A stretch of DNA of 64,000 bases from Sediminibacterium soli (GCF_009939225.1 NZ_JAACJR010000003.1:186001-250000), one strand, 5' to 3'. Shown: positions 43,868 through 54,436, counted from the stretch's first letter. A program made the numbers and translations. Notes: generated by a model from the sequence alone, not told the origin.

Positions 43868-46800
43868 ATGATAAACAAGATCCGGTTTCTTTTTTTCTTC
43901 CTTGTTTCAATGTGGTACCTCCCCCAACTGCATGCGCAGACCGGCAGGAGTGTAACGGGTACGATACAGGACGAAAAAGGCGAACCCATCCGCGGCGCAA
44001 ACATCATCGCCAAAAACACCAGAACCAATGCAGGCTCAGGTACGCAGACAGATACCCTGGGTAATTTCAGTTTTGTTAAACTGCCTGCAGGCGGTCCGTA
44101 TACATTTACGGTCACCTCACTTGGTTTCCAGACGCAGGTACTTACCGGATACGAACTGAAAGACGGTCATACCGTTACCATCTCCCTGAAACTGAAAACC
44201 GCGGCCAATAATCTCGGCGATGTGGTGGTGGTGGGTTATGGCACACAAAAGAAACTGAACCTTACGGGCGCGGTGGCGCAGGCAGGGGGCGAGGTGCTCG
44301 AGAACCGCTCCATCTCCAATATCGCCCAGGGTCTGCAGGGTGTGATCCCCAACCTGAACCTTACCATGGGCGATGGTAAACCGATCCAGTCGCCCACCTT
44401 CAATATCCGTGGCACCACCTCCATTGGCCAGGGCGGTAATGCGCTGGTGCTGATAGACGGCGTACAGGGAGACCCGGCCTTGCTGAACCCGATGGACGTG
44501 GCTTCCGTATCGGTATTGAAAGATGCGGCTTCTGCCTCTATCTATGGTGCAAGGGCCGCCTATGGTGTGGTGTTGATCACCACCAAGAACCCCGCACGTG
44601 ACCGTCTGAATATCACGTATTCTTCCAACTATTCGCTGAAAACACCCACCACGGTTCCGGATATCGTTTCAAACGGTTACCAGTACACGCTGATGTTTGA
44701 TTCCGGCTGGAGGGCCTGGAACGATTATTCACAGGTTCCGCAGAACATCAACAAAACACAGCCTTACTCGGCCGCCTACCTGGCTGAGTACAAAAAAAGA
44801 GATGCCGATCCAAGCCTGCCGAAAGTGGAAGTGGGCAGCAACGGTAACTACGTGTACTACGGCAATACCGATTGGTACGACCTGCTCTACAAAAAACACA
44901 CAGGCGCCATCGACCAGAACCTGGCGGTATCCGGCAGCAACGGCAAAACCAGTTTTTATATCACCGGCCGCTACTATGGTCAGGACGGTATTTTCCGTTA
45001 CAATACCGACGACTATAAAATGTATAACCTTACTGCCAAAGGTTCCGCACAGGTATATCCCTGGTTAACGATCACCAACACCACGCAATACAATAACCGC
45101 TCTTACCATAACCCGCTCAACGTGGGTGAGGGTGGTGGTATCTGGCGTAACCTTGCCGACGAAGGCCACCCTTCTTCCATGCTGTTCAATCCCGATGGCA
45201 GTCTAACATTTTCTGCAGCTTATACCGTGGGTGATTTTGTATACGGAAAGAACGGCATCGATCTCAACGACCAGGTGCTGCGGAACACTTCCGGCTTTAC
45301 CGCCAAAATACTGGGTAACGAACTGCGTCTGAAAGGCGATTTCACCTTCCAGAACACCACCGTTTCGAACAAACAGGTGCGTGTGCAGGTGCCTTACAGC
45401 ATAGCGCCCGGTGTGGTTAACTATGTAGGCACTTCCTACAACGATCTTACCATGATCAGCAACAAAACCAATTACCTTGCGGCTAACCTGTATGCAGAGT
45501 ATGAGAAAACGCTGAACCGCGATCATTATTTCAAAGTGCTGGCCGGCTATAATTATGAGCAATCTGTTTACAACGGGTTCTCTGCCACGCGCAACGGCCT
45601 GATCTATGCCAACGCCACCGATATCAACCTGGCGCTGGGACAAAGCATTACCACCAACGGCGGTTATGAGAAATGGGCGATACTGGGCGGATTTGCACGT
45701 ATCAACTATTCTTTTAAAGACCGTTACCTGGTAGAGCTGAACGGACGGTACGACGGATCTTCCAAATTTCCTTCTAACCAGCGGTATGCATTCTTCCCCT
45801 CTGCCTCTGCAGGATGGCGTGTTTCGAAAGAAGCCTTCTGGAATATTTCACCAAGGGCGATATCGGACCTCAAGATCCGCGCTTCCTACGGTTCGCTGGG
45901 TAATGGTAATATCAGTTCTTATGCCTACCAGGAGCAGTTTGGCATTACACAGTCAGGACGTGTGATCGGCGGTGTATTACCGCAGTATGCCAGTGCACCG
46001 GGTGTGTTGCCGAGCGGCCTTACCTGGGAAACAGCGATCTCCAAAGACCTGGGTCTGGATGCCTCCTTCTTTAACAACAAGCTCACGTTCACCGGCGATA
46101 TCTACGAGCGTCGTACAAAGAACATGTTCACGGTGGGTATGACATTGCCCGCGGTATTCGGCGCTTCGGTGCCAAAAGGCAACTATGCCGATCTGAAAAC
46201 AACCGGCTGGGAACTTTCGATCAACTGGAAAGACCAGCTTAAATTGGGATCCAAACCCCTGCATTACAGTATAGGGTTCAACCTGGCCGACTACACGGCG
46301 GTTATCGAGAAATACAACAACGCAACCAATACCCTTACCGACTACTATCCCGGTATGAAACTGGGTGAGATATGGGGTTATACCAACGATGGTTACTGGA
46401 CAAAAGACAATGTATCCCAGGCAAAAGCCATGCAGCCCCTGTTCAGGGCATCCAATTCGGGTACCTGGCTGCCGGGTGATATCAAATTCAAAGACATGAA
46501 CGGCGACGGGGTGATCAACAACGGCGATAACACGCTGGCGAATCCCGGCGACAGGCGTGTGATCGGTAATTCGCTGCCGCGTTATACCTATGGCATTACG
46601 CTGGCGGCCGATTACAGCAATTTCTTTTTCAGTGCGTTCTTCCAGGGTGTGGGCAAACAGGACTGGTGGCCCGGTTCGGAGTCTGATGTGTTCTGGGGAC
46701 AATACAACCGCCCGTACAACTACCTGATGCAGTACCAGGTAAACAGGATCTGGTCTGAGTCCAACCCGGATGCCTACTTCCCGAGGTACCGCGGTTATGT

Positions 46801-47122
46801 GGCACAGAACGGTTCGGGAGAACTGTTTAATGCGCAGACCAGGTACCTGCAGCAGGTGCGTTATATCCGTCTGAAAAATATACAGCTGGGTTATAACCTG
46901 CCCGCAGGTTTGCTGGCGAAAGTAAAGATCACGGGTGCCAGGATTTATGTGTCCGGCGAAAACCTCTGGTCTGCATCACCATTGTATAAACTGACAAAAG
47001 ACCTCGACGTGGAGAGCATCGGTAAATCGGATGTGGTACTCACGGGCTCTTCCAACTCGGGCAACGGTAACAACTACCCGATCATGAAAAGCTTCACTGT
47101 TGGTTTATCGGTTACTTTTTAA
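43868..47122 (+). CDS. SusC/RagA family TonB-linked outer-membrane receptor
   Basis: 1084-aa SusC-type receptor for import of glycans or other large nutrients across the outer membrane. Order: signal peptide ending LPQLHA, carboxypeptidase-regulatory domain (GTIQDEKGEPIRGANIIAKN), TonB box region and plug (NLGDVVVVGYGTQKKLNLTG, then FNIRGTTSIGQGGNALVLID), and a 22-strand-type barrel ending in KSFTVGLSVTF. There is no N-terminal STN domain, so direct anti-sigma signalling is unlikely. Its stop overlaps the susD ATG by one base (TAATG). The substrate cannot be inferred; no glycoside hydrolase is adjacent. Confidence 0.96.
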   Translation: MINKIRFLFFFLVSMWYLPQLHAQTGRSVTGTIQDEKGEPIRGANIIAKNTRTNAGSGTQTDTLGNFSFVKLPAGGPYTFTVTSLGFQTQVLTGYELKDGHTVTISLKLKTAANNLGDVVVVGYGTQKKLNLTGAVAQAGGEVLENRSISNIAQGLQGVIPNLNLTMGDGKPIQSPTFNIRGTTSIGQGGNALVLIDGVQGDPALLNPMDVASVSVLKDAASASIYGARAAYGVVLITTKNPARDRLNITYSSNYSLKTPTTVPDIVSNGYQYTLMFDSGWRAWNDYSQVPQNINKTQPYSAAYLAEYKKRDADPSLPKVEVGSNGNYVYYGNTDWYDLLYKKHTGAIDQNLAVSGSNGKTSFYITGRYYGQDGIFRYNTDDYKMYNLTAKGSAQVYPWLTITNTTQYNNRSYHNPLNVGEGGGIWRNLADEGHPSSMLFNPDGSLTFSAAYTVGDFVYGKNGIDLNDQVLRNTSGFTAKILGNELRLKGDFTFQNTTVSNKQVRVQVPYSIAPGVVNYVGTSYNDLTMISNKTNYLAANLYAEYEKTLNRDHYFKVLAGYNYEQSVYNGFSATRNGLIYANATDINLALGQSITTNGGYEKWAILGGFARINYSFKDRYLVELNGRYDGSSKFPSNQRYAFFPSASAGWRVSKEAFWNISPRAISDLKIRASYGSLGNGNISSYAYQEQFGITQSGRVIGGVLPQYASAPGVLPSGLTWETAISKDLGLDASFFNNKLTFTGDIYERRTKNMFTVGMTLPAVFGASVPKGNYADLKTTGWELSINWKDQLKLGSKPLHYSIGFNLADYTAVIEKYNNATNTLTDYYPGMKLGEIWGYTNDGYWTKDNVSQAKAMQPLFRASNSGTWLPGDIKFKDMNGDGVINNGDNTLANPGDRRVIGNSLPRYTYGITLAADYSNFFFSAFFQGVGKQDWWPGSESDVFWGQYNRPYNYLMQYQVNRIWSESNPDAYFPRYRGYVAQNGSGELFNAQTRYLQQVRYIRLKNIQLGYNLPAGLLAKVKITGARIYVSGENLWSASPLYKLTKDLDVESIGKSDVVLTGSSNSGNGNNYPIMKSFTVGLSVTF

Positions 47123-48918
47123 TGATAACGAATAAAATTACGATCATGCGTATAGCTTATAATAAACTGATCCTTATGTCGGGTCTTGTGTTGCTGCTCG
47201 CTTCCTGCGGAAAGAACCTGGACCAGACACCCAAAAGCACGGCCAGCAAGAGTGCTGTATTCGGAAGCGAAGACGGGTTGAAACTGTACACCACTTCCTT
47301 CTACAACATGCTGCCCGATCTGAACACCGCTTTCCGCACGGACTGCAATCTTTCAGATTTCGGTGCCACCACCACTGTTCCTGATTTTCTGCGTACGGGT
47401 GCATTCACTTCGCGCCAGAGTTCGGGATGGTCATGGGGTAATCTCAGGAATGTGAATTATTTTATCAATAACTGTAATGACCCTGCCCTGCCGCTGGCTG
47501 TCAGGGAAAACTACATCGGCATCGCCCGTTTCTTCCGCGCCTATTTCTATTTTGAAATGGTAAAGCGTTTCGGCGATGTGCCCTGGTATAACAGGCCGCT
47601 GGAGGTAACCGATTCTGCTCTGTATAAACCGCGCGACCCCCGCACCATGATCATGGATTCGGTGGTGGCCGATCTCGACTATGCAGCGTCTAAAATCATT
47701 GCCACCGATGACCAGACAAGAAGCACCATCACCAAATGGGTGGTATACGGATTCAAATCGCGTGTATGCCTGTTCGAAGGGACCTTCCGGAAATACCAGA
47801 CCTCATTCGGCCTCACGGGCAGTGCTGATAAATTTCTGCAGATGGCGGCAGAAGCGGCAAAAGCGGTGATCGACAGTAAGAAATACAGCCTGAACACGGC
47901 CGGCGGCAACCTTGCCTATCGCAACCTGTTCATCAGCGCAGCGCCCGTGGCCAGCGAAGTGATGCTGGCGAACATAACCAGCAGCGCACTGGGTAAAAAC
48001 AACGATGCCAACTGGTATTATACGAGTGCAACCTATGGCTCCCGTTTCAGCTTTACACGCATGTTTGTGAACACTTACCTGAATACCGACGGCACGCCGT
48101 TCACCGATAAAACGGGTTACCAAACCACGGTGTTCTCCGATGAAGTGCAGAACCGCGATCTCCGGCTGCAGCAGACCATACGCATGGGCGGCTACAAACG
48201 CGTCAGCGGCGGATCGCTGATACCCGGCCCGCCGGTGTTCTCCTATACCTATACGGGCTACCAGCCCATTAAATGGTGTCTGGATGATATGTACTACGAT
48301 GCGGGCACACTGAACACCAACGCTGTTTGCCTGATGCGTTATGCAGAAGTGTTGCTGAACTATGCCGAAGCGCAGGCGGAACTGGGTGCGATCACAGCTG
48401 CCGACTGGTCGGCAACCATCGGCGCCCTGCGTGCAAGAGCGGGCATCACGGGCGGTCTGACCACCTTACCGGTTGTGGCCGATCCCTATCTCACCACAAA
48501 TTATTTTCCCGACATCACCAGTGCTGCCATACTCGAGGTAAGACGGGAAAGAGGCATCGAACTTGCACTGGAAGGCTTCCGTTTTCATGACCTGGTAAGA
48601 TGGAAACGCGGCGACCTGTTGCTGAAACAGTGGAATGGTTTCTATGTTCCGTCTCTGAATACACCGATGGATCTGAACAACGACGGTATCATGGATGTGG
48701 CATTCTATCGCAATACCCTGCCTTCGCCAACCGTACCGGGTGTTACGTATGTGAATGTAACCAACGATCCGCAGAAATTGTCGAACGGCACTTCGGGAGA
48801 ACTGCATTGGCTGGATAATATCGGCAGGGACTGGCAGGATTACAAATACCTGTACCCGATTCCTTATGCGGATCTCCAGATCAATCCCAAACTGAAACAG
48901 AACGCGGGATGGCAATAA
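47122..48918 (+). CDS. SusD/RagB family nutrient-binding lipoprotein
   Basis: 598-aa SusD-type surface lipoprotein. The lipobox is LVLLLASCGKN, with Cys for lipidation. TPR-like segments typical of SusD include ENYIGIARFFRAYFYFEMVKR near residue 135 and CLMRYAEVLLNYAEAQAELG near residue 410; the C-terminus contains EVRRERGIELALEGFRFHDL and DLQINPKLKQNAGW. ATG 47122 overlaps the susC stop; a second ATG at 47146 would also give a complete signal peptide. It caps the SusC channel to deliver ligand. Confidence 0.96.
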   Translation: MITNKITIMRIAYNKLILMSGLVLLLASCGKNLDQTPKSTASKSAVFGSEDGLKLYTTSFYNMLPDLNTAFRTDCNLSDFGATTTVPDFLRTGAFTSRQSSGWSWGNLRNVNYFINNCNDPALPLAVRENYIGIARFFRAYFYFEMVKRFGDVPWYNRPLEVTDSALYKPRDPRTMIMDSVVADLDYAASKIIATDDQTRSTITKWVVYGFKSRVCLFEGTFRKYQTSFGLTGSADKFLQMAAEAAKAVIDSKKYSLNTAGGNLAYRNLFISAAPVASEVMLANITSSALGKNNDANWYYTSATYGSRFSFTRMFVNTYLNTDGTPFTDKTGYQTTVFSDEVQNRDLRLQQTIRMGGYKRVSGGSLIPGPPVFSYTYTGYQPIKWCLDDMYYDAGTLNTNAVCLMRYAEVLLNYAEAQAELGAITAADWSATIGALRARAGITGGLTTLPVVADPYLTTNYFPDITSAAILEVRRERGIELALEGFRFHDLVRWKRGDLLLKQWNGFYVPSLNTPMDLNNDGIMDVAFYRNTLPSPTVPGVTYVNVTNDPQKLSNGTSGELHWLDNIGRDWQDYKYLYPIPYADLQINPKLKQNAGWQ

Positions 48919-48922
48919 ATTA

Positions 48923-48973
48923 TATCACCGCGGGTTTGCAGCAGATAAAAATACCTGCAAACCTGCGGTGATA
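48923..48973 (+). terminator. long stem-loop after susD
   Basis: TATCACCGC (48923-48931) pairs with GCGGTGATA (48965-48973). After one G-U, GGTTTGCAG (48933-48941) pairs with CTGCAAACC (48955-48963). This gives a 19-bp stem with a 13-nt loop just after the susD stop. Only a weak T-run (CTTTTG) follows, so it may stabilise mRNA as much as terminate. TAACTTTT (48972-48979) could be the -7 box for the next gene. Confidence 0.65.
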
Positions 48974-49020
48974 ACTTTTGTGAACAGTAATTTGCTCCCC
49001 AACACCACAAAAATTCATTC

Positions 49021-49917
49021 ATGAAAGCAAACTGGTTTCTTTTTCTGTTTTGTTTTTGCATCGGCCACCGGCTTTCGGCGCAATCCTTCAACGCAGGCAC
49101 CTACAATATCCGTTACGCCAACCATGGCGATTCTGCGAAGAACAATGGCTGGGGTCAGCGTTATCCTGTTATCGTGAGCATGATCCGTTTTCATGCAATG
49201 GATATTTTCGGCACACAGGAAGGTCTGTACCAGCAGCTGGAAGACCTCAGAAACAACCTGCCCGGTTATACCTATATCGGTGTTGGCCGCGACGATGGCC
49301 GGCATGCGGGCGAGCATTCCGCGATATTCTATCGTACCGATAAGTTTGACCTGCTGGAGAGCGGTGATTTCTGGCTCTCAACCCAGACCGATCATCCCAA
49401 CAAAGGATGGGATGCAGCATTGCCCAGAATCTGTTCCTGGGGAAAATTCAGGGAGAAAGGAACCCGGTTTGTGTTTTATATGTTCAACCTGCACATGGAC
49501 CATGTGGGTGTGAAGGCAAGGGCCGAAAGCGCCAAACTCATCCTGCAGAAGATCAGCGGGTTCCCGAAAAACATACCGGTCATACTCACAGGCGATTTCA
49601 ACGTGGATCAGCATAATGAAAGCTATGCACTGATCAACCATTCAGGCATACTGAAAGATGTGTATGACCTGGCCCCTGTGAAACTGGCCACCAATGGCAC
49701 CTTCAATTCATTTGATCCCGATGCAGGAACGGAGAGCCGCATCGATCATATTTTTGTCAGCAAGGCATTTACGGCAAAAAGATACGGGATCCTTACAGAT
49801 ACCTATCGCGCCAGGCGTACAGACAGTCTGCCGGCCAATACACGCAATGTATTCATAGCAAGGATGCCCTCCGATCATTTTCCCGTGATGGCTGAACTGG
49901 CTCACGGCAAAAAATAG
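49021..49917 (+). CDS. exported endonuclease/exonuclease/phosphatase family protein
   Basis: 298-aa EEP-fold hydrolase with signal peptide (LFLFCFCIGHRLSAQ). Catalytic landmarks are AGTYNIRYAN (metal-binding Asn), GTQEGL (metal-binding Glu), FNLHMDHVGVKAR (His), ILTGDFNVD (Asp/Asn) and SDHFPVMAEL (the terminal Asp-His pair). The fold covers DNases, phosphodiesterases, sphingomyelinases and inositol phosphatases. An exported form beside SusC/SusD suggests a scavenging phosphodiesterase, but this is inference. A TAACTTTT box ~45 nt upstream suggests its own promoter. Confidence 0.9.
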   Translation: MKANWFLFLFCFCIGHRLSAQSFNAGTYNIRYANHGDSAKNNGWGQRYPVIVSMIRFHAMDIFGTQEGLYQQLEDLRNNLPGYTYIGVGRDDGRHAGEHSAIFYRTDKFDLLESGDFWLSTQTDHPNKGWDAALPRICSWGKFREKGTRFVFYMFNLHMDHVGVKARAESAKLILQKISGFPKNIPVILTGDFNVDQHNESYALINHSGILKDVYDLAPVKLATNGTFNSFDPDAGTESRIDHIFVSKAFTAKRYGILTDTYRARRTDSLPANTRNVFIARMPSDHFPVMAELAHGKK

Positions 49918-49966
49918 CAGGAACGGCAATACCCGCCACTATTAAGTTTACACCAATACCAAGTCT

Positions 49967-49995
49967 TCCGGCGGATTTGCTCAAGATCCGCCGGA
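49967..49995. repeat. 10-bp perfect inverted repeat upstream of the riboswitch
   Basis: TCCGGCGGAT (49967-49976) and ATCCGCCGGA (49986-49995) are exact reverse complements with a 9-nt loop. There is no T-run on the plus strand. Possibly an end signal of the upstream gene. The rest of 49918-50128 shows only a TTATCTCCCCAATCC word (50033-50047) shared with 30857-30871. Confidence 0.5.
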
Positions 49996-50128
49996 CAGCA
50001 CAATCGGCGGCGGCGCGGAAAGATTGACCGGTTTATCTCCCCAATCCCTTATCCCTGCTGCGTTTTCCCCATTTGTCAACATAGCGTGTATAACCAAATC
50101 CTGAAGTTTGAACGGCAGCGGTTTATTT

Positions 50129-50336
50129 TACAGGAGATTTTGGTTGATGCCGCAGTATCGCAGCATCATGAAAAGGGAACCGGGTGCAAATCCCGGACTA
50201 TCCCCGTAGCTGTAAGCTCATCAGTGCAAAAGAGTCGGTTATCGTTATTTTTTGCACTTCCCCGGATACCCCAGCCACTGTAGTGCCGACTGCACTATGG
50301 GAAGGCCCCGCGGAGAGTAAGTCAGAAGACCTGCCA
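50129..50336 (+). ncRNA. cobalamin (B12) riboswitch upstream of nrdBA
   Basis: The conserved aptamer blocks appear in the right order: AAAAGGGAACCGGGTGCAAA (50171-50190) with TCCCGG, CCCCGTAGCTGTAAG (50202-50216), CCACTGT...TGGGAAGG (50275-50304) and the B12-box AAGTCAGAAGACCTGCC (50319-50335). Flanking ACAGG and CCTG can close P1. About 110 nt of expression platform separate it from nrdB at 50449. Binding of cobalamin would be expected to repress the O2-dependent class I ribonucleotide reductase when a B12-dependent class II enzyme can serve; this last step is inference. Confidence 0.93.
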
Positions 50337-50448
50337 GGATCCATTATGTAACACGCTTTCGGAGGAAAAGCAGGTGTACTGGCAGCACTGTCGATTTACG
50401 TCAGGCTTCAGCACCCCGGCTTCCAACAGCACAGACCAGCGTTTAATT

Positions 50449-51420
50449 ATGCAACACACTGAAGAGATTCTCCTGAAGGAGAACAAGGACCGTTTTGTCA
50501 TTCTGCCCATCAACTATCCCGTTATATGGGAACATTATAAACGCCATGAAGCCAGTTTCTGGACTGCCGAAGAGATTGACCTGGGCAGCGATATGAAAGA
50601 CTGGGAGAGCCTGAACGACGGCGAGCGCCATTTTATCTCGCATGTGCTGGCTTTTTTTGCCGCGAGCGATGGCATCGTCAATGAAAACCTCGCCGTGAAC
50701 TTTATGAGCGAAGTGCAGCTGCCGGAAGCCAGGTGTTTTTATGGTTTCCAGATCATGATGGAGAATATCCACAGCGAAACCTATGCGTTGCTGATAGATA
50801 CCTATGTGAAGGATCCGCAGGAGAAGAACAAACTTTTTCATGCGATAGATACTGTACCTGCCGTGGCAAAAAAAGCCGAATGGGCATTGCGCTGGATACA
50901 GAACGGCACATTTGCCGAGCGGCTGGTGGCTTTTGCGGCGGTGGAAGGTATTTTTTTCAGCGGAAGTTTCTGCTCGATCTTCTGGCTGAAAAAAAGAGGG
51001 CTCATGCCCGGGCTTACATTCAGCAACGAACTGATCAGCCGCGATGAAGGTCTGCACTGCGAGTTTGCCTGCCTGCTGTACGGCATGCTGAAAAATAAAT
51101 TATCGCAGGAAGAAGTGTACGCAATCATTTCCGATGCGGTTACGATCGAGAAACAATTCATCACCGAGGCCCTGCCTGTTGACCTGATAGGCATGAATGC
51201 CCGGCTGATGCAGCAGTACATAGAATTCGTTGCCGACCGCTGGCTGTCGGAACTGGGGTACGACAAGATATACAACGCAGCCAACCCGTTTGATTTTATG
51301 GAGATGATATCGCTGCAGGGCAAGACCAATTTCTTCGAGAAAAGAGTGGGTGATTATCAGAAAGCAGGCGTAATGGCGTCAAAAGACACGCAGGTATTCT
51401 CTACCGATGAAGATTTTTAA
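50449..51420 (+). CDS. nrdB: class I ribonucleotide reductase, small (R2) subunit
   Basis: 323-aa diiron protein that generates the radical used by NrdA. Metal ligands are visible at D74 ([10 protein letters not shown]), E105 and H108 ([10 protein letters not shown]), E166 ([10 protein letters not shown]), and E200 and H203 ([10 protein letters not shown]). The radical Tyr is Y112 in [13 protein letters not shown], which matches the eukaryotic-type R2 motif. The C-terminal peptide ending FSTDEDF is the docking tail for the large subunit. The frame is open to 50374; the ATG at 50449 gives the standard start. It is first in the nrdBA operon, behind a cobalamin riboswitch. Confidence 0.95.
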   Translation: MQHTEEILLKENKDRFVILPINYPVIWEHYKRHEASFWTAEEIDLGSDMKDWESLNDGERHFISHVLAFFAASDGIVNENLAVNFMSEVQLPEARCFYGFQIMMENIHSETYALLIDTYVKDPQEKNKLFHAIDTVPAVAKKAEWALRWIQNGTFAERLVAFAAVEGIFFSGSFCSIFWLKKRGLMPGLTFSNELISRDEGLHCEFACLLYGMLKNKLSQEEVYAIISDAVTIEKQFITEALPVDLIGMNARLMQQYIEFVADRWLSELGYDKIYNAANPFDFMEMISLQGKTNFFEKRVGDYQKAGVMASKDTQVFSTDEDF

Positions 51421-51465
51421 ATACAACCGAATAACCATTACAGCTAACCATACAATTCTATCCCG

Positions 51466-53856
51466 ATGTTTGTAATTAAAAGAAACGGAAAACGCGAGTC
51501 CGTTAAATTCGATAAAGTCACGGCCCGTATCGAGAAACTCTCCTACAGCCTCAGTCCGATGGTGAATGTGATCGATGTGGCAAAGAAGACGATTGAAGGC
51601 ATATACGAAGGTGTTCCCACCACGGAGCTTGATAACCTGGCCGCAGAAACAGCCGCCTCGCTGACCATCACGCATCCCGATTACGCCATACTGGCTTCGC
51701 GCATTGCAGTGAGTAACCTGCATAAGAACACTGTGAAGTCTTTTTCAGAAACAATGCGGAAACTGTATAATTATGTAGATGAGGTAAGCGGTAAGAAGCT
51801 GCCGTTGATTGCAGATGATGTCATGCAGCTGATCGAGGAAAATGCCGATCTGCTGGACAGCACGATCATCTACGACCGCGATTATGCGTTTGATTATTTC
51901 GGTTTTAAAACACTGGAAAAATCCTACCTGCTCCGGATCAACGGAAAGATTGCCGAACGTCCGCAGCACATGTATATGCGGGTGGCGGTGGGTATTCACA
52001 AACAGGATATTGAATCGGCCATCAAGACCTATCACCTGATGAGTGAACGCTGGTTCACGCATGCCACGCCCACTTTGTTCAACGCAGGAACCCCCAAACC
52101 GCAGATGAGCAGCTGCTTTTTGCTGGCGATGAAGGACGACAGCATCGATGGGATCTACGATACGCTCAAACAAACCGCAAAAATATCACAGAGCGCAGGT
52201 GGTATCGGCTTATCGATACACAATATCCGCGCAACCGGCAGTTATATCGGCGGCACCAACGGAACCAGCAATGGTATCATACCCATGCTGCGCGTGTTTA
52301 ACGACACCGCACGTTATGTTGACCAGGGCGGCGGAAAACGAAAAGGTGCTTTTGCCATTTACCTGGAGCCCTGGCATGCAGACGTATTCGAGTTCCTGGA
52401 TCTGCGGAAAAACCATGGTAAGGAAGAGCTGCGTGCGCGCGATCTTTTTTATGCATTGTGGATCTCGGATCTTTTTATGAAGCGGGTGGAAGCCGATGCA
52501 GAATGGAGCCTGTTCTGTCCCAACGAAGCGCCCGGATTAAGTGATTGCTGGGGTGCTGCATTCGATACGCTGTACACCCGCTACGAATCGGAAGGAAGGG
52601 CGCGCAAAACGGTAAAAGCCCAGGATCTCTGGTTTAAGATCGTAGAGTCGCAGATAGAAACGGGCACACCTTACCTGTTGTACAAAGATGCCGCCAACAG
52701 CAAAAGCAACCAGCAGAACCTGGGCACCATCAAAAGCAGCAACCTTTGCACGGAGATACTGGAATATACCTCTCCTGACGAGGTGGCGGTATGCAACCTG
52801 GCATCACTGGCCTTGCCGAGATTTGTGATTGACGGCAAGTTCGATCACCAGCGATTGTATGAAGTGACCTACCAGGTAACAAAGAACCTGAACGCGGTGA
52901 TCGACAACAATTATTATCCCGTGGAGGAAGCGCGTAATTCCAACCTGAAACACCGGCCCGTGGGACTGGGCGTACAAGGGCTGGCGGATGTGTTTATCAT
53001 GCTGCGTCTTCCCTTTGAGAGCGATCTGGCCAAACTGCTGAACAGGAATATTTTCGAAACCATCTATTTTGCCGCCATGACTGCCAGCAAGGATCTTGCC
53101 AGGGAGCAGGGTGCCTACCAGACATTCGCCGGATCGCCGCTGTCGAAAGGTGTTTTCCAGTTCGATATGTGGGATACAACGCCATCGGACCGCTGGGACT
53201 GGGAAACACTGCGTTCGGAAGTGGTGCAGTATGGTGTACGGAATTCGCTGCTGGTGGCGCCGATGCCTACCGCATCCACCTCGCAGATATTTGGTAACAA
53301 CGAGTGTTTTGAACCCTATACCTCGAACATCTATACGCGCCGCGTGCTGAGCGGGGAGTTCATTATCGTGAACAAGCACCTTTTGAAAGATCTGGTGAGT
53401 CTTGGCTTATGGACCAATGCCATGAAAAACAAGATCATCGCCGCCAATGGGTCGATACAGCAGATCGAAGAGATACCGGCCGATATAAAAGAGCTTTATA
53501 AAACCGTGTGGGAGATCAAACAGCGTAACATCATTGATATGGCTGCCGACCGCGGTGCCTATATCTGCCAGTCGCAATCGCTGAACCTCTTCGTGGACAG
53601 TCCAACCACCTCCAAACTTACTTCCATGCATTTTTATGCCTGGAGAAAGGGACTGAAAACAGGTATGTATTACCTCCGCACCCAGGCTGCCTCGCAGGCG
53701 GTGCAGTTCACGGTTGAAAAACAGGGCAGCCATGAAGCCAACCCGGTGATTCCGCAGACAGCAGCAAAACCCGGCAGCGCCCACGATATCGAACCCACGC
53801 AGACAGACGGGCCGGTATGTACCATGCAGGATGGGTGTGTAAGTTGCGGGTCGTAG
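51466..53856 (+). CDS. nrdA: class I ribonucleotide reductase, large (R1) subunit
   Basis: 796-aa catalytic subunit reducing ribonucleoside diphosphates. The N-terminal ATP-cone ([20 protein letters not shown]) indicates dATP feedback control. Active-site residues lie in [11 protein letters not shown] (Asn, Cys, Glu). Other family segments are [39 protein letters not shown] and [20 protein letters not shown]. The C-terminal redox pair is the CxxC in DGCVSCGS. It starts 45 nt after nrdB in the same transcription unit. Confidence 0.96.
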   Translation: MFVIKRNGKRESVKFDKVTARIEKLSYSLSPMVNVIDVAKKTIEGIYEGVPTTELDNLAAETAASLTITHPDYAILASRIAVSNLHKNTVKSFSETMRKLYNYVDEVSGKKLPLIADDVMQLIEENADLLDSTIIYDRDYAFDYFGFKTLEKSYLLRINGKIAERPQHMYMRVAVGIHKQDIESAIKTYHLMSERWFTHATPTLFNAGTPKPQMSSCFLLAMKDDSIDGIYDTLKQTAKISQSAGGIGLSIHNIRATGSYIGGTNGTSNGIIPMLRVFNDTARYVDQGGGKRKGAFAIYLEPWHADVFEFLDLRKNHGKEELRARDLFYALWISDLFMKRVEADAEWSLFCPNEAPGLSDCWGAAFDTLYTRYESEGRARKTVKAQDLWFKIVESQIETGTPYLLYKDAANSKSNQQNLGTIKSSNLCTEILEYTSPDEVAVCNLASLALPRFVIDGKFDHQRLYEVTYQVTKNLNAVIDNNYYPVEEARNSNLKHRPVGLGVQGLADVFIMLRLPFESDLAKLLNRNIFETIYFAAMTASKDLAREQGAYQTFAGSPLSKGVFQFDMWDTTPSDRWDWETLRSEVVQYGVRNSLLVAPMPTASTSQIFGNNECFEPYTSNIYTRRVLSGEFIIVNKHLLKDLVSLGLWTNAMKNKIIAANGSIQQIEEIPADIKELYKTVWEIKQRNIIDMAADRGAYICQSQSLNLFVDSPTTSKLTSMHFYAWRKGLKTGMYYLRTQAASQAVQFTVEKQGSHEANPVIPQTAAKPGSAHDIEPTQTDGPVCTMQDGCVSCGS

Positions 53857-53881
53857 TGCGGGCGATATTAGTAAATAATTG

Positions 53882-53967
53882 AATGGCTAAATGGTTAAAC
53901 GGCTGTATTGTTGTCTTATATTATTTTGGTAATACCTTCCAGGCAACAATTTGACCATTTAGCCATT
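53882..53967. repeat. AATGGCTAAATGGT inverted word repeat
   Basis: AATGGCTAAATGGT (53882-53895) and its exact reverse complement ACCATTTAGCCATT (53954-53967) flank a 58-nt spacer. TTGTTG (53909-53914) and CAACAA (53944-53949) add a second pairing. The words AAATGGCT/AAATGGTT recall the 8-nt word arrays elsewhere in the window. Located between nrdA and panD. Confidence 0.7.
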
Positions 53968-53997
53968 TAACAGTTCCCCCCATACCCCCTACCTTTG
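53966..53997 (+). promoter_or_regulatory. promoter of panD
   Basis: TACCTTTG at 53990-53997 is an exact TAnnTTTG -7 box. TTTA at 53966-53969, 20 nt upstream, is a near-match for the -33 TTTG. Transcription would start about 10 nt before the panD ATG at 54014. Confidence 0.6.
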
Positions 53998-54013
53998 CGA
54001 AAATTTTGGAATC

Positions 54014-54358
54014 ATGCAGATACAGGTATTGAAATCTAAAGTGCACCGGGCGGTTATTACCGAAGCCAACCTGAATTATGTAGGGAGTCTTACGCTCGAC
54101 CAGGACCTGATCGATGCCGCTGGTATGTTTGTCAACGAGAAAATACAGGTGGTGAACGTGAACAACGGGGAAAGGATAGAGACCTACCTGATCTCGGGCG
54201 GCCGCGGAAGCGGCGTATGCTGCCTGAATGGCCCCGCGGCGCGTAAAGGCATGGAAGGCGATGTGGTGATCATCATCAGCTATGGGCTGATCGATGTCAA
54301 AGAGGCAAAGGACTGGCAGCCGGTTGTTGTTTTTCCAAAAGAGGGGAACAGGTTGTAA
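54014..54358 (+). CDS. panD: aspartate 1-decarboxylase precursor
   Basis: 114-aa pyruvoyl enzyme that makes beta-alanine for pantothenate/CoA. The self-cleavage site G24-S25 is visible in LNYVGSLTLDQ, and the family motifs NGERIETYLI, CCLNGPAARKG and GDVVIIISYG are intact. The length is typical for the proenzyme. Single gene with a consensus promoter; no panB/panC nearby. It converges on the hypothetical gene at 54437. Confidence 0.95.
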   Translation: MQIQVLKSKVHRAVITEANLNYVGSLTLDQDLIDAAGMFVNEKIQVVNVNNGERIETYLISGGRGSGVCCLNGPAARKGMEGDVVIIISYGLIDVKEAKDWQPVVVFPKEGNRL

Positions 54359-54436
54359 TGAGAATTCGGTGCCGGATGGTTAAATCTGGATTCTTCAGGG
54401 CAATATGGTATTTACCAAAAAGTGGGATCGATTCCG

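Noticed and set aside
50086..50283. Open reading frame of 65 codons before nrdB
   Set aside because: It overlaps the cobalamin aptamer, whose conserved blocks explain the sequence; no protein features.
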